Part shown: positions 36,301-44,549 of the stretch, piece by piece
Numbering within the stretch: the first letter of the stretch is position 1
Layout of the letters: each line of letters opens with the position of its first letter
Source of the DNA: Clostridiaceae bacterium JG1575
GTDB taxonomy: Bacteria > Bacillota > Clostridia > Clostridiales > Clostridiaceae
Assembly: GCA_002838815.1 (NCBI GenBank)
Contig: LQGW01000051.1
Span: 41,871-105,870 of the forward strand
Length of the DNA stretch: 64,000 nt
Direction of reading: 5' to 3'
Made by a program: the position numbers and the translations under genes
The notes under the pieces: generated by a model
Told to the model about the DNA's origin: nothing
The model's input: the letters and a program-made list of their open reading frames with translations, nothing else
Database searches by the model: none

Positions 36301-38121
36301 GAGATAGGTGAGCGAGAGCTTTAAAAGAAGCTGAGTGACCGTCAGCCCGAGCTCCTCTCGATGGATCAGCGGACGCAAGAGGGCACCCACATCCTCTTTG
36401 GGATAATCCTCCTCCTCATAGGCGCCGATGAGCTCCAGGCAAAGGATGATCTGCCAGCGATCCCCCCTTTGCAAAAAGTGCTTCACCATAGGGAAGGTTT
36501 CACTTCGGGCGGCTTTGGGCAGGTATTTGGCCGCTTCCAATAAAAACAGGGAGGTCTCGGGATCCTCTTGTGGGGCCAAGTGGAATGCCGAGAGAAACAG
36601 ATCCGAGTATTCCTTAATGTAGGCAGGGTCTTTTGGGGGAAGATCTGGGAAAAGCGATTCGATGAGCTGACTTAGGGAATAGCCTAAGCGGTGGCGGTGG
36701 ATGTCCAAAAGCTGTCCGCTGGGATGCAACAGGGTTTCGCAAATGTCCCGAAACAGCTCGGGTCCTGTGACGCCGGAGGCATCGGGTACGACCCCGTCGG
36801 GCAGCTCTTTGCGGTAATCCTCATCAAAGTGGGCAATAAGATCGCCGATGATGCGAATGGAGTTTAATCGAATGTCGTCCTCCGGGTGTAAGAGGTTTTC
36901 CGTCAAAAACTTTAGGGTCTGAATCTTTTGCCGAGCCGTCAGGTAGGTGGTGTATTCTTCAAAAATGCGCACGTATTCTCGAAGGTCCTGCCAGCTTGTG
37001 GTGCTGCGTGCGGCCTCCAAGAAGCTGGCGAGGCTTTTTTCATCGCGCAGTTGGTGCATGATGCCGATGTTGTGATCCACGGCGAAAAAGCGCAGGGACA
37101 AGACTAAGTCTGAGCCAAAGCGCAACACCAAGTCATCGCCGTAGAGGTTCGAGGGCTTTGACGCCTCTTTTGCGCCGGGTGTGGTGCAAACCCCCACGGC
37201 TTCGGTAAAGGAACCAAAATCGTGCAGCTTTTCATAGACCTTAACGTAGCGGCGGCGTTTGGCCTCATCCACATTGTCGAGTTTATTGAGGATGACTTGG
37301 AAGGATTGCTCCAGGGGATAGATGTGCATCTTTGGCGGCGTGACGCCTTCTAAGTTCTTGACGCGAAAGTCCGAAAAAATCAGGATAAGGGATTCCAAAG
37401 AGAGGTTTTCCAGCTCCAGATCCCACGTGGAATGATTCACCGCAATGTTTCGGATGTAGTGGATGTCGTGGCGTCGAAACCAGACGTCGGAATAATAATA
37501 ATGAAGGTAGGGAACTTTTTTGGCGTCCTTTTTCATGACGCCGAATTTGCCAATGTCGTGACCGGCGGCCGCTCCCGACACCCGTCCTAAATCCACGGGG
37601 TAGCCAAGCTTTTTGTACTGCCGGGCCAAAGAGAGGGCCAGATCGTGAACGCCCAGAACGTGATCTAGGGTATTGTAGCCGTGAATTTCCGAGGAAAGCT
37701 GCATGATCTCATAAATGTAGTCGTCGTGAAACGCCTGCAAAAAGCGACGGTATTCCTCGTCCGGCAGCGCCGCGATTTCCTCTTCTTCAAGAAACCTCAA
37801 CGGGTGGCGTTGGACAAAGGAGTCGCCCGGAACGGTCCGCTGGTACTCGCAGAATAAGCGGTATAGGCTCAAGACTACGGGAAAATAGGGGGCATACTGA
37901 GCGGCCTCCAAGCGTCGGGATTCGGGAAAGGCTTTGGAGACCACATATTCATAAAAATCCTCCGGCTGTAGGGGAAGATCCAAAACCTTCCACAAAACCT
38001 CGAGGGTAAATCCCTCGCTTTGGCCCCGGTCTACTAACCGGCGAGAAATATGGCGCGGGCCGCCCAATCCCTTTCCCTTAAGGGCTTGCGCAAGGTTTTG
38101 TTCCAATTCATGCAAAGTCAT
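33379..38121 (-). CDS. Giant multidomain protein: HD hydrolase, helical repeats, NadD-like nucleotidyltransferase, PRTase-like segment
   Basis: 1580-residue protein without signal peptide or membrane segments. Residues ~150-250 are an HD domain (His154, His159, His188-Asp189 in GHDIGKFG, His230). About 380-870 is helical and repeat-like (HEAT/ARM appearance). About 885-1075 is a NadD/cytidylyltransferase-type domain with GTFDPFTRSHG (HxGH-like) and ISSSQIRANI (ISSTxIR-like). About 1090-1290 resembles a GNAT fold weakly. About 1330-1560 contains LILVDTILHKGYRM, which resembles the PRPP loop of phosphoribosyltransferases. First gene of a cluster with dehydrogenase-like, PHP and membrane proteins. 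A nucleotide or NAD-related role is inferred from the domains. The ATG at 38121 starts the first family-like helix. Confidence 0.8.
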   Translation of the reverse strand: MTLHELEQNLAQALKGKGLGGPRHISRRLVDRGQSEGFTLEVLWKVLDLPLQPEDFYEYVVSKAFPESRRLEAAQYAPYFPVVLSLYRLFCEYQRTVPGDSFVQRHPLRFLEEEEIAALPDEEYRRFLQAFHDDYIYEIMQLSSEIHGYNTLDHVLGVHDLALSLARQYKKLGYPVDLGRVSGAAAGHDIGKFGVMKKDAKKVPYLHYYYSDVWFRRHDIHYIRNIAVNHSTWDLELENLSLESLILIFSDFRVKNLEGVTPPKMHIYPLEQSFQVILNKLDNVDEAKRRRYVKVYEKLHDFGSFTEAVGVCTTPGAKEASKPSNLYGDDLVLRFGSDLVLSLRFFAVDHNIGIMHQLRDEKSLASFLEAARSTTSWQDLREYVRIFEEYTTYLTARQKIQTLKFLTENLLHPEDDIRLNSIRIIGDLIAHFDEDYRKELPDGVVPDASGVTGPELFRDICETLLHPSGQLLDIHRHRLGYSLSQLIESLFPDLPPKDPAYIKEYSDLFLSAFHLAPQEDPETSLFLLEAAKYLPKAARSETFPMVKHFLQRGDRWQIILCLELIGAYEEEDYPKEDVGALLRPLIHREELGLTVTQLLLKLSLTYLSPTEHNELFAMLRSGADRIALIFLSNLKTATHWSLKRNQLKLLSFYSITREEISTINTAFHFCNIMKVSAYETVRRSAGDALLALLPHLNAFERNEVAVELLRALEIEGQRFTEYIPYYLGRAMLFLEDRELNELLEDMAEKIKAAKPELKGLILKTTGVALAYYRQFENRFAKEHTKEHLKTLTSMLMGTLADPSAQVRYTAMTVLGRQIFANPTLSMEKKATFFQDMAKKMVVLSREGEKDGLTFMSNAAAFNHIYRFMGDYEQDFGALKVRDQKRYAFFAGTFDPFTRSHGAIARLLRDMGYEVYLAVDEFSWSKKTLPNGVRRQILAMTVAGEEDLYVFPQSLPINLANDNDVRVLQKHLGQDVAILCGSDVVLNASAYQTPHLVQSLPHIVFLRQEDTQVLSALNERLPKLTPLQLPRDLKTISSSQIRANIDENRDISTLIDPLAQRYIYDNGFYQKAGVDKRVASFPDLELRVTTKIEEALTEDLSVLYEDPLALEELIRETLRKPSGRLLLLKDCLQGTLVGLALVHWTRTSMYYKEIGDVALADALRHTSLGRLATVDFAAVLPLKDGRNHHQILLTETLAFLIAKDYEYCLFHPKLPLKDPAFEDNLSLYNFTRYEKGDEGFYLVNMTTPVALNLDMENILKEPFRSNPLVQQTIAKARVRLQSALGALFPGEAIIPLEPFMLHQAMIRKITAENKVPMTPTVPRTLGGAMCVPYGDLLEDYLVPNTVTKALHTEKYFEADLQHFSIRELPFYLNLENQVKTIKSFRKDLILVDTILHKGYRMKALDPLLKKHHLKVRRIICGIMSARGKDLMESAGYRVHSVYYFPRMRAWFNENQLYPFLGGDALWRGRFPERNLLPSINLILPYTAPSFLKDRSAPQLYALSCTAHENALSIFSVIESEFNRIYDRKLTLMNLGQVLTIPRALDLGPGNQYDLSQSPSTYLANNLEALVRLEGLFSPPTP

Positions 38122-38410
38122 AAGGCTCCTCCATGGGGCGCCCTTACCCCAAAGGCGCCTTCGCTCTATTAGCTACATTATATAGGCATTTTATGAACTC
38201 CATCCTCTTTGAGGACAAAAAAGAGGGATTATTTCTTTCAAGGTACAAGGCAGCGGGCGAAGAGCCCCCAAAAAGGCGGGTTGTCGACCCCAAGGGCGCC
38301 AGTGCGCGAGAGTGGCAGGGGTTTGGAGTTCGGGCGGCGGGATTTAATTAAAATTTCATCTAAACTTGGTAGGATGAATGCATTAAAAAAGGGAGTGGGT
38401 GGGAACGAGT
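38122..38410. other. Divergent promoter region
   Basis: Separates the giant minus-strand gene from the plus-strand membrane pair. It contains a GGCGCC/GGCGCC hairpin at about 38136-38160 and AT-rich TATATAGG near 38178. No reading frame is supported. Confidence 0.4.
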
Positions 38411-38773
38411 ATGAACCGAAAATCTTTCATAACCCGGCTCATCGTCCTGATTTTGGTCCTCGTGGTGGGCATTCCCGTGATATTGGGCGTGTTTTTCCTG
38501 CTGCTCATGGGCCTTGTGGTGCTTTTTGCCCTTTTGGTGGTGTCCATCGGGATGATCTCCGCTCCGGCGGTGGCGACGGTGGAACCCTCCGTGGCGATGA
38601 TTATTCAAGGGATTCCCGAAAAAACCATCGTGCTTTTGGGCGTCGGGTTTGTTTTTTGCACGTTGGGGCTTTTCATCTTATATATTTTCTTTGTCAAGCA
38701 GACGGTATTGTTTCTCATCGACATGGTCCGCCGGATACTGGGACAGGAGGTGCGGCGTGGGAAAAAGCGTTAA
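38411..38773 (+). CDS. Small membrane protein
   Basis: 120-residue protein with two very hydrophobic blocks (about residues 8-47, two helices, and 65-95) and a basic C-terminus (RRILGQEVRRGKKR). The layout resembles DUF1700-type partners of DUF4097 proteins, but the sequence is too generic for a firm call. The start ATG 38411 is preferred over the GTG at 38399. It overlaps the next gene by 17 bases. Confidence 0.6.
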   Translation: MNRKSFITRLIVLILVLVVGIPVILGVFFLLLMGLVVLFALLVVSIGMISAPAVATVEPSVAMIIQGIPEKTIVLLGVGFVFCTLGLFILYIFFVKQTVLFLIDMVRRILGQEVRRGKKR

Positions 38774-39695
38774 AATCACCTTGGTGCTGACCCTATTGAT
38801 CGGGGTGCTGTGCATCGGGGCTGGTCTGTTTTACGCCAAGCAAAATGGATTGGGGCTGGGTCAACTCACGGGTCAGTTGCGGGAAAACTTTCAAAAACTG
38901 GATCTGAAAAGCTCCAATAAAATCGGCTATGTGCGCGAAGCCCGAACCGTTTATGGGCAAGTACGAACGGAGCGCAACTTGTTGATCCGTAATGGCGCCA
39001 ATCGCCTGACCATTTCTCCGGGCCCTGAATTTGCCGTCTCCATTTGGGGCGATCTGCCCGAGAACCAGGAAATGGGCCTCATATGGCAAGAACGGGAAGA
39101 TCTATTGGTGGTGGATTTCCAAGAGTATTTTAAAAAGCAAGCCGCCCAGGGAAAAGACACGTCGGTTCTCCTTCAGTTGCCTCAAAAAGAGTGGGAGCTT
39201 TTGCAGCTGAACAATCGGGGCGGCGCTGTAAAACTACAGGAACTGACCGTCCAGCAGATGGAAATGAAGGAATCTGAGGGCCAATTGACCCTAGAGGGAG
39301 CACACATTGAGAAGCTCTCGGTCCAGGGCAATCGCTTGTCGGTTTCAGGAGCGGGGGAGGTGCAAGAGGTCCACCTGGCTGTGCACGATGGGGATATTCA
39401 GTTGAAGCTTTCCAAGGTGAAAGGGCTTATTCACACCAATAAAGGTAAAGTAATGCTTCAACTGGCTCATCTAAGTGGGAATCTCAAGGTTCAGGCTGAT
39501 GAGGGTCCCATCCTTTTGTCGCTGCCTCAGAGGGAGTACCAATACCGCCTGCGCAACGAAAAGGAAGGGAATGCCCCCATCTTATGGTACGGGAAAAGCG
39601 CTCAAGGCGCACTGGATGCGGGCGAGGAAAAGGGATTCCCCCTTTTAGAGGCGTATACTAAGGGGCCTCTTTTGAAAGTGGAGGCGCTCAAGTAG
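38757..39695 (+). CDS. Membrane-anchored beta-rich protein (DUF4097-like)
   Basis: 312 residues: one N-terminal membrane segment (residues 5-23, VKITLVLTLLIGVLCIGAG), then an extracytoplasmic, repeat-rich domain with short alternating hydrophobic strands (LTVQQMEM, IEKLSVQGNRLSV, VHLAVHDGDIQL), as in DUF4097 putative adhesins that form a beta-helix-like sheet. GTG start at 38757, six bases after AGGAGG. The open frame upstream to 38649 overlaps the previous gene and is rejected. It forms a translationally coupled pair with the preceding protein; a surface or envelope-stress role is inferred. Confidence 0.65.
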   Translation: MGKSVKITLVLTLLIGVLCIGAGLFYAKQNGLGLGQLTGQLRENFQKLDLKSSNKIGYVREARTVYGQVRTERNLLIRNGANRLTISPGPEFAVSIWGDLPENQEMGLIWQEREDLLVVDFQEYFKKQAAQGKDTSVLLQLPQKEWELLQLNNRGGAVKLQELTVQQMEMKESEGQLTLEGAHIEKLSVQGNRLSVSGAGEVQEVHLAVHDGDIQLKLSKVKGLIHTNKGKVMLQLAHLSGNLKVQADEGPILLSLPQREYQYRLRNEKEGNAPILWYGKSAQGALDAGEEKGFPLLEAYTKGPLLKVEALK

Positions 39696-39714
39696 CCCAA
39701 AAGGGAGACGAAGG

Positions 39715-39758
39715 GGGCGAGGGTCGAAAAAGCATTCGATCCTCGCCCGCTCTTTTTT
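39715..39758 (+). terminator. Terminator of the membrane pair
   Basis: GGGCGAGGGTCGAA pairs with TTCGATCCTCGCCC (one mismatch), followed by GCTC and eight T. Confidence 0.85.
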
Positions 39759-40244
39759 TTGCGGCGCAGAAGGGGAACGGCCGAAAAAGATTGAACGATT
39801 TATGAATAGAAGAGCCGCTGACAAAGGCCCAGGGGGACAAAGCGCCAAACCCAAGAGAGGTCTACCGGATCCAATGCCTGAAAAAGCGCTCCATGGAATG
39901 CTTATTTTTTAGCAGGTCCTAAAGCGAAGAAGAAATGGGACCAGGGCACAGGAAAAACTTTTTTCCCGATGGGCTTTTTGCACCCCTGGGGGGTCGAGCG
40001 GGAGAAAGGACCGCCGAGAGAGTTTATCAAAACCAATGAATAAACCGAAAAAGGATAAGGAATAGATATTATAAAAGTTTTGGAGGAATGAATCTTAGGG
40101 AGGCCAAAATCAAGAGGTTTGAGGCCTTTTGTGGGGTTAGTCAAGGCTAACAAAAGAATTACATAAGTTTACAATTGCCCCCTTTCCAAAAGAAGGGGAG
40201 ATGTTATAATGAAGGTGTACTAATTTACACGGGGGTGTAGAAAA
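39759..40244. other. Gene-free region before the ferredoxin gene
   Basis: No frame supported. The 3' end carries a likely promoter: TTTCCA, 16 bases, TATAAT at about 40204-40209, with a CCCCTT/AAGGGG inverted repeat in the spacer region. The remainder looks like decayed or leader sequence. Confidence 0.4.
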
Positions 40245-40424
40245 ATGAAACCAGTAGTTGATAAAGAATTGTGTGTGGGCTGTGGCCTTTGCGCTAGCAT
40301 GGCTCCGGATGTCTTCATCATGGAAGACGACGGAAAAGCCGGGGTTGTTGTAGAAGCAACCGAAGATGCCGCTACGCAGGAAGCTGCAGACAGCTGTCCC
40401 GTAGCCGCCATCACCATCGCTTAG
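40245..40424 (+). CDS. [4Fe-4S] ferredoxin
   Basis: 59-residue single-cluster ferredoxin. Cys10, Cys13, Cys16 (CVGCGLC) and Cys51 (DSCPV) ligate one [4Fe-4S] cluster, as in Desulfovibrio/Thermotoga-type ferredoxins; there is no second cluster motif. It carries low-potential electrons in the cytoplasm. GGGGGTG lies upstream of the ATG, and a strong terminator follows 28 bases after the stop. It is monocistronic. Possible partners here are the sulfite reductase and flavodoxin-linked enzymes. Confidence 0.92.
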   Translation: MKPVVDKELCVGCGLCASMAPDVFIMEDDGKAGVVVEATEDAATQEAADSCPVAAITIA

Positions 40425-40451
40425 TTTCAATGGGGTTCACCCGTTGATTCA

Positions 40452-40489
40452 AAGGAAAAGGACCCGCTCTGGCGGGTCCTTTTCCTTTG
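40452..40489. terminator. Bidirectional terminator
   Basis: AAGGAAAAGGACCCGC at about 40452-40467 pairs exactly with GCGGGTCCTTTTCCTT at about 40472-40487. It separates the convergent ferredoxin and exporter genes. Confidence 0.88.
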
Positions 40490-40511
40490 CGATGGCATCG
40501 CTGTTTTCTTG

Positions 40512-41549
40512 CTATTGGAAGTAGGCGGAGAACAGATTAATCATGGTGAAGGAGGACAAGAAAACGAAAAGCCAAGTGATGCCGCCCAAGAGGATCGGTT
40601 TGAGTCCCTTGGTGAACAAATCGTGGAATTTGATTTTGAAGCCCACGCCCGCCAACGCCGCGGTGATGAAGAACTTGTAGGCGGTGGAGATGAGTTTGGC
40701 GTAATCTTTAGGGATCCAGCCGAAGGTGTTGATGAGGGCGGCAATTAAGAAAAGAAGGATAAACCAAGGGAAGATTTTCAGGACCGTTTTTCCTACAGAG
40801 GTTTTCTCAATGCTTGCGTCTTTTCGTGCTTTGGCTCCTTGAAGGGCGCTCAGAAGAATCGCTAGGGGGATCAGCATCGTTGTCCGGGTCAGCTTCACGG
40901 TGATGGGGTGATGAATGGACAGGCCCATGAGCTTGCTGAAGGTATCTTGTGCTGCGGCCACGGAAGAGGTGTCGTTGATGGAGGTTCCGGCGAAGAAGCC
41001 GAACTGGGCCGGGGTCATGCCGATGGCCTTGGCAAAGTATGGGTAGGAGAGGGCCGCGAAAAGGTCAAACAAAAAGATGGCGGTGAGGGCGTAGGCGATT
41101 TCATCTTCATGCGCCTTGATGATGCTGGCTACCGTTGCAATGGCGGTGCCGCCGCAGATGGAGGTTCCACCGCCCACCAAGAGGCTGGTGTTTTTGGAAA
41201 GTCCCAGACGCTTGCCCACAAACAGCGCGACGCCGAAGGCCAAGGCCATGTTGAATAAAACCAGAGGAATGGCTTTGGCGCCATAGCCCAAAACCGTATT
41301 GAAGTTCAAGGTAGCTCCGGCGAGCACAATACCGGCGGAGAGGAACTTCTTGCCGGCCCAGCTGGTGCCGGACTTAAATTCTTTGTCGAGCGCAGGCATC
41401 AAGTTGACGAGGATCATGCCGATGAGAAGACCGATCATGGGGCCACCGATCCAACGCTGCTGCTTGGAGAGGTAGGTGGCAACGATGGCAATGAACAGAC
41501 AGACAAGGATCGCAAGATTCTTTTTGGTAAAAATACGGGATGAATTCAT
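40512..41549 (-). CDS. YeiH-family putative sulfate/sulfite exporter
   Basis: 345-residue integral membrane protein with about 10-11 hydrophobic segments and UPF0324/YeiH hallmarks: VGGGTSICGGTAIATVASII and FGFFAGTSINDTSSVAAA. Start MNSSRIF at 41549 follows AAAGGAG by seven bases; the open frame upstream to 41603 has no site. YeiH members sit beside LysR regulators and sulfur genes in many bacteria, and here the sulfite reductase and rhodanese-fusion genes are adjacent on the same strand, supporting sulfite/sulfonate export. Confidence 0.85.
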   Translation of the reverse strand: MNSSRIFTKKNLAILVCLFIAIVATYLSKQQRWIGGPMIGLLIGMILVNLMPALDKEFKSGTSWAGKKFLSAGIVLAGATLNFNTVLGYGAKAIPLVLFNMALAFGVALFVGKRLGLSKNTSLLVGGGTSICGGTAIATVASIIKAHEDEIAYALTAIFLFDLFAALSYPYFAKAIGMTPAQFGFFAGTSINDTSSVAAAQDTFSKLMGLSIHHPITVKLTRTTMLIPLAILLSALQGAKARKDASIEKTSVGKTVLKIFPWFILLFLIAALINTFGWIPKDYAKLISTAYKFFITAALAGVGFKIKFHDLFTKGLKPILLGGITWLFVFLSSFTMINLFSAYFQ

Positions 41550-41727
41550 TAGAAACTCCTTTTCCCCACGAAGTCCCCTTGGGCGACTGGGCGTGGGACC
41601 CACTCATAAAGGAATATTTTTGTGAACTATTCGATAAAAAGGTTCGAATGTAAGGGCATATGAGGGGTTCTCATATGCCCTTGAGATTCAAAGAGAGGGG
41701 CGAGATTCGCCCAAAGGAGCGCATCGA

Positions 41728-42681
41728 TTAGCAGGTGGCTCCACCGGATCCGTGCAGATCCTTGGCGATGATTTCTTCCTTGCGGGCCAAAGCGTCCATA
41801 GTGAGTAGTTCTTTTTCCACAACATCAAAGCCGAGGCGTTGGATGGTCTGAGCAAAGCGCTCGCCGGTGTTTCCCCGTTCACGGAAGTAGAGAATGACGT
41901 TCTCAATGAACTGCAGGGCTTCTTCCTTATCAAAGAAGAGCTTATTCATGGCGAGGCCGGGATGAGGACGTTTGCCCCACATGCCGCCCAGGTATACGCG
42001 GTAGCCGAGCTTGCCTTCTTCAATGACGTCAAAGTGGCACTTGCCGATGCAACGACCGCAGTTGTTGCACTTGGCCTCGTCGATTTCCAGGACGCCGTTG
42101 ACCACATGGGCAGCATCCACGGGACAGGCCGTCTCCACGGAGCAGGTCTTGCAGCCCATGCAGTTGTCCAGGTCGCAGTGCGGCACGAGCTGACCGATGA
42201 TGCCCAAATCGTTGAGGTCGGGCTTCACGCAGTTGTTGGGGCAACCGCCGGTGGCGATTTTAAATTTATGAGGGGTTTTGACCGTAGCGTAGCCTTTATA
42301 GAATCGGTGATGGATTTCTTCAGAAAGCCCGAAGGTATCGATGAGGCCATATTGGCAGGTGGTTCCCTTACAAGAAACCACAGGGCGCACGCGGCTGCCC
42401 GTTCCGCCGGTCTCCAAGCCGTGCTCTGCTAAGAAGCTGCGCAGCTCTTCAATGCGTTCGAAGGGAACGCCCGGGAGCTCCACGGTGAGGCGGGAGGTAA
42501 AGGTGATGTCTCCGTTGCCAAAGCGCTTGGCCGCTTCACTGATGGCGGCGTTTTGCTCGGCGCTGATTTTTCCGTTGACGGTGATGATGCGGGCGCTGAA
42601 GTTGTCCGTTCTTTTGTTGGATAAAAAGCCCAACCCTTTGACGCGTTTTTCTTCGGATGCTGAGATGGTTAAAGTTGCCAT
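41728..42681 (-). CDS. asrC: AsrC-like sulfite reductase (sirohaem, Fe-S)
   Basis: 317-residue small-type siroheme sulfite/nitrite reductase. Sirohaem-cluster ligands are C-x5-C in CKGTTCQYG and C-x3-C in GGCPNNCVK. An inserted two-cluster ferredoxin domain follows (CMGCKTCSVETAC and CNNCGRCIGKCHF). This is the single-chain form related to AsrC, which reduces sulfite to sulfide with electrons from ferredoxin or a partner. AsrA and AsrB are absent nearby, so a ferredoxin donor is likely. Ends in ATC-like SGGATC. It lies between the persulfide reductase-like gene and the exporter. Confidence 0.9.
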   Translation of the reverse strand: MATLTISASEEKRVKGLGFLSNKRTDNFSARIITVNGKISAEQNAAISEAAKRFGNGDITFTSRLTVELPGVPFERIEELRSFLAEHGLETGGTGSRVRPVVSCKGTTCQYGLIDTFGLSEEIHHRFYKGYATVKTPHKFKIATGGCPNNCVKPDLNDLGIIGQLVPHCDLDNCMGCKTCSVETACPVDAAHVVNGVLEIDEAKCNNCGRCIGKCHFDVIEEGKLGYRVYLGGMWGKRPHPGLAMNKLFFDKEEALQFIENVILYFRERGNTGERFAQTIQRLGFDVVEKELLTMDALARKEEIIAKDLHGSGGATC

Positions 42682-42758
42682 GTGATGATTTCCCCTTTTT
42701 TTATATTGTGAAAGAGGGACTTTTGAGATCCCTCAGGTCCCCGATGGATGAGTGGCCG

Positions 42759-44399
42759 TTATTCGTTTTTTAGATTGTTGAAGGTGGTACCGCCTTCCAG
42801 CACTTTCGTGTGTTCGTAGCCGTAATGGCGCAGTCGGTTTTGCAAAAGGTAGGCGCGCTTGCCTTTTTGACAAACAAGAAGGTATCGGCCGTTGGGATCC
42901 AAATCCCCGATGGATCCCAAGACTTCGGTGAGGTTGATGTAGCGGGCGTCGCTGAGGTTTGGCGCCGGAGCTGCATCCAAAATGGTCAATCCCGCGCGTT
43001 CTTCCTCTTTAAGGTCCTGGAATTCCTGGGGAGTCATGCTCGAGAGCGTCCCCTCCATCTTGTTGCGCAAGATGTTGACGGCATGGGTGAATGGGTGAAT
43101 GGCGGTGGAAAAAGGAGGAGCATACGCAAGATCCATGTCTTCCAAATCGGAAAGCTTTGCGTGTAAGGACAAAGCCGTGACGGCGATGTCGACGATCTTA
43201 TCCACGGCGCCCCGACCCAGAACCTGGAGGCCTAAAAGGCGGTCGGAGGCTTTATCGGCCACCATCTTGATGATGAAATGGGAAGCGCCCGGATAATAAT
43301 GCGCTTTGTCGTCCACCACGCAGGTGATGGCCACAGCGTCTTCATATCGTTCTTTGGCCTGGGTGTAGGAGAGTCCGGTTTTCCCGGCATTGAGATTCGG
43401 CAGGCGAATGACCATGGTGCCCAGGACGCCTGGGAAGGATTCTTTGTCTTTGCCCGAAAGCGTTTGGGCCAATAGGCGCCCTTCCATATTCGCCGAGGAG
43501 CCCATGGGGGCCCAGGCGGCCTCTTGGGTCAAGCGGTTTTTGACCGTAGCGCAATCACCCAGCGCGTAGACATGGGGGAGGTTTGTTTCGAGGTATTCGT
43601 TGACTTCAATGGTGCGATTGGGCAAAAGCTTCAGCCCGCTGTCCTTTGTGAAGGCGGTGTTGGCCCGAATGCCGGCCGCCATGACCACCGCATCGCATTT
43701 CATCGGGCGCCGGTCCGTGACCACTTTTTCCACACGGTCCTCTCCTTCTAAGGCGAGGAGCTTGGTTCCGGTGAAGACCATAATGCCTTCTTGGGCCAGA
43801 TGGTCTTCGATGTAGGCGGCGACTTCGGGATCAAACCCGGGCAGAATTTGCGGCGCCATGTCGATGACGGTGCAGCGGATGCCTTTGGCGCAAAGGTTCT
43901 CCGCCGTCTCCAGGCCGATGAAGCCGCCGCCGACCACGGTGACCCGGCGAAGGGCGCCTTGGCCCACGGCATTTCGAAGTGCGATGGCATCCGCTGGGGT
44001 GCGCAGCGTGTAGACGCCAGGAAGATCCATGCCGGGTACGGGGGGACGCAGGGCGTCGGCGCCCGTGGCAATGACCAATTCATCATAGGAGACCACTTCC
44101 TGTTCTTTTGTGCTCCCCTGTTCGATAGTGACGGTTTTGGCCTCCGGGTCCATGGCGATGGCGGCCACTCCCGTCCTTACGGTGGCGCCCGTCAGGCCTT
44201 CAAAGCGTTCGGGGGTATTGACGATCAGCTGAGCTTTGTCTTCGATGGCTCCGCTGAGGTAATAGGGCAAACCGCATCCGGCGTAGGAAATGTCTTCTCC
44301 CTTGGTTAAGATCAAAACTTCGGCATCCGGGCAAGACCGTTTGAGCTTGGCGGCAACCTTCGTTCCGGCGGCGACTCCGCCGAGAATGACAACCTTCAT
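42759..44399 (-). CDS. CoA-disulfide reductase/NADH-persulfide reductase-rhodanese fusion
   Basis: 546-residue flavoprotein. FAD site VILGGVAAGTKVAAKL at the N-terminus; the redox-active Cys in SYAGCGLPYYL (about residue 43); NAD site VTVVGGGFIGLETAENL (about 150-170); dimerisation domain; and a C-terminal rhodanese domain (about 460-546) with LLVCQKGKRAY, whose Cys is the persulfide-carrying residue. This matches CoA-disulfide reductase-rhodanese fusions that reduce persulfides or polysulfide with NAD(P)H. First gene of the minus-strand sulfur cluster and divergent from the LysR gene. Confidence 0.9.
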   Translation of the reverse strand: MKVVILGGVAAGTKVAAKLKRSCPDAEVLILTKGEDISYAGCGLPYYLSGAIEDKAQLIVNTPERFEGLTGATVRTGVAAIAMDPEAKTVTIEQGSTKEQEVVSYDELVIATGADALRPPVPGMDLPGVYTLRTPADAIALRNAVGQGALRRVTVVGGGFIGLETAENLCAKGIRCTVIDMAPQILPGFDPEVAAYIEDHLAQEGIMVFTGTKLLALEGEDRVEKVVTDRRPMKCDAVVMAAGIRANTAFTKDSGLKLLPNRTIEVNEYLETNLPHVYALGDCATVKNRLTQEAAWAPMGSSANMEGRLLAQTLSGKDKESFPGVLGTMVIRLPNLNAGKTGLSYTQAKERYEDAVAITCVVDDKAHYYPGASHFIIKMVADKASDRLLGLQVLGRGAVDKIVDIAVTALSLHAKLSDLEDMDLAYAPPFSTAIHPFTHAVNILRNKMEGTLSSMTPQEFQDLKEEERAGLTILDAAPAPNLSDARYINLTEVLGSIGDLDPNGRYLLVCQKGKRAYLLQNRLRHYGYEHTKVLEGGTTFNNLKNE

Positions 44400-44549
44400 A
44401 TAAGCTCCTCCTTCACAAATAGAGATTGAATTGATTGGAAATTAACAAATTAAGTTATATTCACCCTAACACTTCCCCTTTGAAAAGAGAAATGTTAATA
44501 TCAGATACAACCTATAGATTTTTTCGATAGATGGTTTAGGGAGGAACTC

